Source: Pseudomonas sp. B28(2017)
Lineage (GTDB): Bacteria; Pseudomonadota; Gammaproteobacteria; Pseudomonadales; Pseudomonadaceae
Direction: 5' to 3'
Length of the DNA stretch: 64,000 bases
Assembly: GCF_002113025.1 (NCBI RefSeq)
Contig: NZ_NEJH01000015.1
Coordinates: forward strand, 36,202-100,201
Below are positions 59,924-64,000 of this stretch, one piece after another. Position 1 is the first letter of the stretch; each line of letters begins with the position of its first letter. The translations under genes and the position numbers were made by a program. The notes beneath the pieces were generated by a model that was not told where the DNA came from, did no database searches, and saw nothing but the letters and a program-made list of their open reading frames with translations.

Positions 59924-61117
59924 TCAGGCGCGCGGACGCGGCTCTTTGGGCATGCCCAGGGCACGCTCGGCGATGATGTTGCGCTGGATTTCGTTGCTGC
60001 CGCCGTAGAGGGTGTCGGCGCGGCTGAACAGGTACAGCGACTGCAAACGGGTCAGTTGGTAAGGCGCGGCCTCGAGCAATTCCGCCTCGGCGCCGAGGAC
60101 GTCCATCGCCAACTTGCCGAGGCTGGCATGCCAGGTCGACCAGAACAGCTTGTAGATGGTCGCCTCCTTGCGCAGCGAACCGTCCTGGCTGCCCGAGAGC
60201 ATGCGCAGCGAGTTGTAGCGCATGATCCGCAGCCCGCTCCAGGCCTCGGCCAGGCGCTGACGCAGGATCGGATCGCGGTCTGCACCATTGGACTTGGCGA
60301 TGGCGATGATTTCGTTGAGTTCGTTCTGAAACTGCATCTGCTGGCCGAGGGTCGAGACACCCCGCTCGAAGCCGAGCAGCGCCATGGCGATCTTCCAGCC
60401 ATCGCCCGGCGCGCCGATGATGTTGGCGGCGTCGGTGCGGGCATCGTCGAAGAACACTTCGTTGAATTCAGAGGTGCCGGTCAGTTGCTCGATCGGCCGC
60501 ACGGTGATTTGTGCCTGGGCCATCGGCACCAGCAGGAACGACAGACCGCGATGGCCGACGCTGCCCGGCTCGGTGCGGGCGATCACAAAACACCAATCCG
60601 ATTCGTGGGCCAGGGACGTCCAGACTTTTTGCCCGTTGATCACCCAGGTTCCGGTCGCCTCATCCAGCGCGGCGCGGGTCTTGACGTTGGCCAGGTCGGA
60701 ACCGGCCCCCGGCTCGGAATAGCCCTGACACCAGAAAGACGTGCCGCTGACGATCCCCGGCAGAAAGCGCTGTTGCTGCTCAGCCGTGCCGAACGCGGCA
60801 ATGGTCGGCCCGGCCAGCCCTTCGCCGATATGCCCCATGCGACCGGGACCACCGGCGCGGGCGTACTCTTCATGAAATATCACTTGCCGGGTGATCGACA
60901 AACCACGCCCGCCGTGCTCCGGCGCCCAGCCGACGCAGGTCCAGCCACCCTCGGCGAGTTTGCGCTCCCAGGCTTTGCGCTCTTCAGGAAACATGTGTTC
61001 ATCGCCCGGACCGCCGCGAAAACGCAGGGGCTCGAATTCGCCGCAGAGGTTGACGCTCATCCAGTCGGCGACTTCCCGACGGAAGCGCTCGTCCTGCTCG
61101 CTGAAACTGATTTTCAT
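59924..61117 (-). CDS. Acyl-CoA dehydrogenase, probable catalytic subunit
   Basis: A 397-residue acyl-CoA dehydrogenase: QGYSEPGAGSDLANVKTRA, INGQKVWTSLAHESDW, and GFERGVS with Glu251 as the likely base. The C-terminal part reads YGGSNEIQRNIIAERALG. It resembles FadE26/FadE17-type subunits that act on steroid acyl-CoA esters. Its start overlaps the stop of the partner gene by four bases (ATGA), so the two subunits are made together. Confidence 0.85.
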   Translation of the reverse strand: MKISFSEQDERFRREVADWMSVNLCGEFEPLRFRGGPGDEHMFPEERKAWERKLAEGGWTCVGWAPEHGGRGLSITRQVIFHEEYARAGGPGRMGHIGEGLAGPTIAAFGTAEQQQRFLPGIVSGTSFWCQGYSEPGAGSDLANVKTRAALDEATGTWVINGQKVWTSLAHESDWCFVIARTEPGSVGHRGLSFLLVPMAQAQITVRPIEQLTGTSEFNEVFFDDARTDAANIIGAPGDGWKIAMALLGFERGVSTLGQQMQFQNELNEIIAIAKSNGADRDPILRQRLAEAWSGLRIMRYNSLRMLSGSQDGSLRKEATIYKLFWSTWHASLGKLAMDVLGAEAELLEAAPYQLTRLQSLYLFSRADTLYGGSNEIQRNIIAERALGMPKEPRPRA

Positions 61118-62286
61118 GGCTGCTCTCCAAGAATGACCGCGGCAATCCGCTCGCGATGCCAGGCCGGTAGCCCGAGGAAACTCTCGCTGGCGCGGGCGCG
61201 CTTGAAGTAGAGGTGCGGGTCGTACTCCCAGGTGAAACCGACGCCGCCGTGCAACTGGATCGACTCGGATGCGCAGGCGAAATAGGTTTCAGAGCACTGC
61301 GCCTTGGCCAGCGCCGCCGCCAGCGGCAGTTCTGCCGCGACCTGCGGATCACCCTGCGGATCGAGGACTTCCTGGGCCACGCACGCGGCGTAATAACTGG
61401 CCGAACGCGCGCACTCGACCTGCAGCATCATGTCGGCGGCGCGGTGTTTGAGGGCCTGGAAACTGGCAATCGGGCGACCGAACTGCTGGCGCTCCTGCAT
61501 GTAGGCCACGCTGAGGTCGAGCACCTGCTGCGCGCCGCCGGTCTGCTCGGCAGCCAGGCCGATACAGGCCAGTTGCAGGACTCGCTCAAGGTGCGACCAG
61601 CCGTTGCCGAATTCACCCAGCAGCGCATCGGCTTCAAGGTACAGGCCCTTGAGCTGGATCCGCGCCTGGCGCCGGGTCTGGTCCATACTCGGCAGCATTT
61701 GCCGCTCGATGCCGGCGCGTACGGCGTTCACGGCAAACAGGCTGATGCCCGTTTCGCCGGTGGTTCCGGGTTGCCGTGCGGCAATGATCAACAGGTCGGC
61801 GCCATGGCCGTCGAGTACATGCTTGAGGGTGCCGTCGAGGACGAACCCGTCGCCCTGCGCCACTACCGTGGCCTGGACATCGTCGGCCGACCAGCCATTG
61901 GCGCTGCTGAACGCCAGGGTCGCGGTCACGCTGCCGTCGGCAATCGACGGCAACCAACGCAGCTTCTGTTCATCATTGGCGGCCAGCAACAGCGCAGGCG
62001 TGGCCATGCAGGCGGTGGCGAAAAACGGCGAGCACAGCAAACGCCGGCCCATCTGCTCCAGCAGGATCGTCAGCTCGACAAAACCGAGGCCGAGACCACC
62101 AAAGGCTTCGGGGATATGAATGGCTGGCCAGTACATTTCCTGGCACAGACGCTGCCAGAGGGCTTCGTCAAAACCCCGTTCGCTGGCCATTGCCGCGCGC
62201 ACGGCGGCAGAATCCGAGACATCGGCGAGGAAGCCCTCGGCCGATGCGCGGATCATTTCCTGTTCGTCGCTGAATGCAAACTCCAT
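61114..62286 (-). CDS. Acyl-CoA dehydrogenase, probable non-catalytic partner
   Basis: A 390-residue acyl-CoA dehydrogenase with MQERQQFGRPIASFQALKHRAADM and the C-terminal LHGGVGFTWEYDPHLYFKRA. The FERG glutamate of its partner is replaced (GWSHLERVLQLACIG region has no equivalent base), so it is probably the non-catalytic half of an alpha2beta2 enzyme with the product of 59924. The start at 62286 gives the standard MEFAFSDEQ N-terminus. First gene of the seven-gene minus-strand unit ending with the BaiE-like gene. Confidence 0.82.
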   Translation of the reverse strand: MEFAFSDEQEMIRASAEGFLADVSDSAAVRAAMASERGFDEALWQRLCQEMYWPAIHIPEAFGGLGLGFVELTILLEQMGRRLLCSPFFATACMATPALLLAANDEQKLRWLPSIADGSVTATLAFSSANGWSADDVQATVVAQGDGFVLDGTLKHVLDGHGADLLIIAARQPGTTGETGISLFAVNAVRAGIERQMLPSMDQTRRQARIQLKGLYLEADALLGEFGNGWSHLERVLQLACIGLAAEQTGGAQQVLDLSVAYMQERQQFGRPIASFQALKHRAADMMLQVECARSASYYAACVAQEVLDPQGDPQVAAELPLAAALAKAQCSETYFACASESIQLHGGVGFTWEYDPHLYFKRARASESFLGLPAWHRERIAAVILGEQP

Positions 62287-62386
62287 CGCGGCGCCTTCTG
62301 CTCGTGTGGCGGGGCGTGCGTGGCGCAACGCCCCTTTGAGCATGAAGTTTGGCGCCGGCCGGACGCGGCAGAATCGTTAGCCCTGC

Positions 62387-62405
62387 CTAGTCCGAACGGG
62401 TGATG
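62387..62405. promoter_or_regulatory. Weak steroid-cluster operator upstream of the acyl-CoA dehydrogenase operon
   Basis: Plus strand reads CTAGTCC-GAAC-GGGTGATG: a perfect left half and a degenerate right half, with the good half pointing the opposite way from the other sites relative to its gene. No -10 hexamer was found at the expected distance, so support is weaker than at the other sites. Confidence 0.4.
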
Positions 62406-62436
62406 TGCTGGCGTGTGTGTTCGGCCGGGAAGCCGA

Positions 62437-63846
62437 TCAGCGGCAGTCGCCCCCCATGCGCACGAGCAGCGCTGAACGGTCCGGTTTCAGGTACGGGTTG
62501 ATTTCACCGACCTGGCATGACGCCAGATTCTGCAATTGCGGTTCGAGGGGTTCTTGCACAAACAACAACCCCGCCGGACGGGACTCGGACTGCAACTGCG
62601 CCACCGTCAGCGGCGCCACCGGCCGGCCCATGTAATAGACCAGACGGATATCCGGCTCACCGAGGGTATAAGCCTTCTGCCCCGGCTGCCCATCGGCCAG
62701 CGCGGCAACCTGCTCAAGACCATCGACCCGGTGCGACAACACCCGCGCTTCGACGAACATGTAGAACACCACAAACCCGGCCAGCATCACGTAGGGCACA
62801 ACGGCCAGGACCGTGCGCCAGCGCCCCTTGAGGTCATCAAGCACCACCGACCAGTGCATCGCCAGCAGCAGCGCCATCGATGGATAAACCGGTAACAGGT
62901 ACTTGCCATGCTTTTCGGTGAACAGAGAGAACACCAGCAACGGCAACAGACTGCAGCACAGCAGCATGGCAGCCTCGCGGCGCGAGCGGATCATCGCCCA
63001 GAACTTGCGCGGCTGTATGAACACGATCAGCCAGAACGGGAAGAAATCACCAGCCAGGTACAGCAGATACGCGTACCAGGCCTCGGCGCCCTGCCCGTCG
63101 ATCTTTTTCACGATGTCTTCGCTGATGATCGATGCCCAGATCCCCCAGCCCTGATTCACCGACACCGCCACGTACCAGGAACTGCCCAGCACCACGGCAA
63201 TCAGCCAGCCCCAACCGTCGCACAGATAAGCCTTGGCCCGGGCATCACGGTAGATCAAGGCATAGGCCAGGATCGGTGCCGTCACCCACAACAGGCACAC
63301 CGGCCCTTTGGTCAGCAGCGCGCAACCCAGCAGCACATAGCTCAACCGACTCCAGAAGACCCGACCTTGCCGGAAGATGAACTGCCAGGCCGCCAGCAGT
63401 GCGCCGAAGCACAGCAGGGTCAACAGCATCTCGATTTCCGAGCGCCGTGCGAACAGGCTGAAGGCACCGTTCGCGGCCAGGAACACCACGGCGAACAAAC
63501 CGACCTGCCGCCCCGCCTGCCGAACGCCGTACAGATAGGTGCCAAAACAGCACAAGGCAGCGGCCAGCGCCGAAGGCAGACGCACGCTCCACTCGGACAA
63601 GCTGCCCAGGACCGACGTTGAAACCAGGCCCGCCCAATAGAAAAACGGCGGCTTGGACAGGTACAAGTCGCCGTTCATGTAAGGCAACAGCCAGCTGCCT
63701 GCCTCGCGCATTTCGCGCACGGTAACGGCGCGGCGGGCCTCGTTGACACTGAGGAACGGCACGCTGCCCAGCCCCCAGAAAAACAGCAACGCCATCGCGA
63801 TAGCCACGAGCAACGTAACATTTCGGGTCGATAACGATCTGTGCAT
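62437..63846 (-). CDS. ArnT/PMT-family membrane glycosyltransferase
   Basis: A 469-residue inner-membrane protein with about ten hydrophobic helices. The N-terminal region (FLSVNEARRAVTVREMRE, SWLLPYMNGDLYLSKPPFFYW) is the ArnT/dolichyl-phosphate-mannose transferase signature. The usual DE of the first loop is NE here. Such enzymes transfer sugars from polyprenyl phosphate to lipid A or other envelope acceptors. It lies outside the steroid cluster and next to a lipid-A-synthase N-domain gene. Confidence 0.85.
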   Translation of the reverse strand: MHRSLSTRNVTLLVAIAMALLFFWGLGSVPFLSVNEARRAVTVREMREAGSWLLPYMNGDLYLSKPPFFYWAGLVSTSVLGSLSEWSVRLPSALAAALCCFGTYLYGVRQAGRQVGLFAVVFLAANGAFSLFARRSEIEMLLTLLCFGALLAAWQFIFRQGRVFWSRLSYVLLGCALLTKGPVCLLWVTAPILAYALIYRDARAKAYLCDGWGWLIAVVLGSSWYVAVSVNQGWGIWASIISEDIVKKIDGQGAEAWYAYLLYLAGDFFPFWLIVFIQPRKFWAMIRSRREAAMLLCCSLLPLLVFSLFTEKHGKYLLPVYPSMALLLAMHWSVVLDDLKGRWRTVLAVVPYVMLAGFVVFYMFVEARVLSHRVDGLEQVAALADGQPGQKAYTLGEPDIRLVYYMGRPVAPLTVAQLQSESRPAGLLFVQEPLEPQLQNLASCQVGEINPYLKPDRSALLVRMGGDCR

Positions 63847-63849
63847 GAC

Positions 63850-63999
63850 CTACTCCTTCAGGCTTCTGCTTTTGGCGATCAACTGCAGGTTGCGAAAATA
63901 GACGAGGGAGCCAAACGCCTGCCCGGCGATGAACACCGGGTCCTGGCGGTAAATGGCATAGGCGAGCAGCAAGGTGCTGCCAACGATGCTCAGGTACCA
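63850..63999 (-). CDS. Lipid-A-disaccharide synthase N-domain-like membrane protein, C-terminal fragment
   Basis: The last 49 codons of a gene that begins beyond the right edge. The residues (WYLSIVGSTLLLAYAIYRQD, FGSLVYFRNLQLI) are typical of the small two- or three-helix LAB_N family often found with ArnT-type transferases and glycosyltransferase 2. The TAG stop is three bases upstream of the ArnT-like start, so the genes form an operon. Confidence 0.75.
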   Translation of the reverse strand, partial: WYLSIVGSTLLLAYAIYRQDPVFIAGQAFGSLVYFRNLQLIAKSRSLKE

Positions 64000-64000
64000 G

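Noticed and set aside
17000..62400. Steroid cluster as a mobile island
   Set aside because: No integrase, transposase, flanking tRNA or direct repeats were seen, and base composition looks like that of the flanking genes. Transfer cannot be excluded but is not shown by the window.

Overview
The window is a chromosomal segment of a fluorescens-type Pseudomonas. The evidence is the gene order ppiD-hupB-lon-clpX-clpP-tig next to a tRNA Arg-His-Leu-His operon, folD and pbpG, the uniformly GC-rich coding sequence, and many Pseudomonas REP-type palindromes between genes. No integrase, transposase, phage gene or CRISPR array was seen.

Left part (1-17,000): housekeeping. On the minus strand, tig, clpP, clpX, lon, hupB and the first codons of ppiD form the trigger factor / ATP-dependent protease block. 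lon has a near-consensus heat-shock promoter and hupB a near-consensus sigma-70 promoter. A 78-nt tRNA-shaped sequence of unknown nature sits between hupB and ppiD. Four tRNA genes, folD and pbpG follow, then small proline-rich and lipoprotein genes, a C39-like lipoprotein, a TerC protein, an NhaR-like regulator, an MFS transporter, the serine/threonine transporter SstT and a DUF1993 protein.

Main part (about 17,000-62,400): a roughly 45-kb steroid catabolic cluster. Ring A/B enzymes are the delta1- and delta4(5alpha)-3-ketosteroid dehydrogenases, ketosteroid isomerase, 3beta/17beta-hydroxysteroid dehydrogenase-like SDR, KshA/KshB 9alpha-hydroxylase, HsaA/HsaB hydroxylase, HsaC extradiol dioxygenase, HsaD hydrolase and HsaE/F/G. 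Ring C/D enzymes are FadD3-like ligase, IpdF, IpdC, EchA20, IpdA/IpdB, FadA6 and two catalytic/non-catalytic acyl-CoA dehydrogenase pairs. A DUF1302/DUF1329 outer-membrane pair probably handles import or export. Several accessory genes have no obvious place in the pathway: a luciferase-like monooxygenase, an exported SurE-like protein, a RibBA-like protein that has lost key residues of both active sites, a Nudix hydrolase, a 55-residue exported peptide and a BaiE/SnoaL-like protein. No recognisable side-chain aldolase or side-chain P450 is present, so the cluster looks built for the steroid nucleus and short side chains.

The strongest new signal is a dyad, TAGTCC-N4-GGACGATG, found upstream of most transcription units of this cluster and not noticed elsewhere in the window. 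At most sites its centre lies about 42.5 bp upstream of a start inferred from a -10-like hexamer, the usual position of a LuxR-type activator site. The only LuxR-type regulator in the cluster (49,020-50,150, TesR-like) is the obvious candidate to bind it.

Right edge (62,437-64,000): an ArnT/PMT-type membrane glycosyltransferase and the C-terminal end of a lipid-A-synthase N-domain-like small membrane protein, both outside the steroid function.
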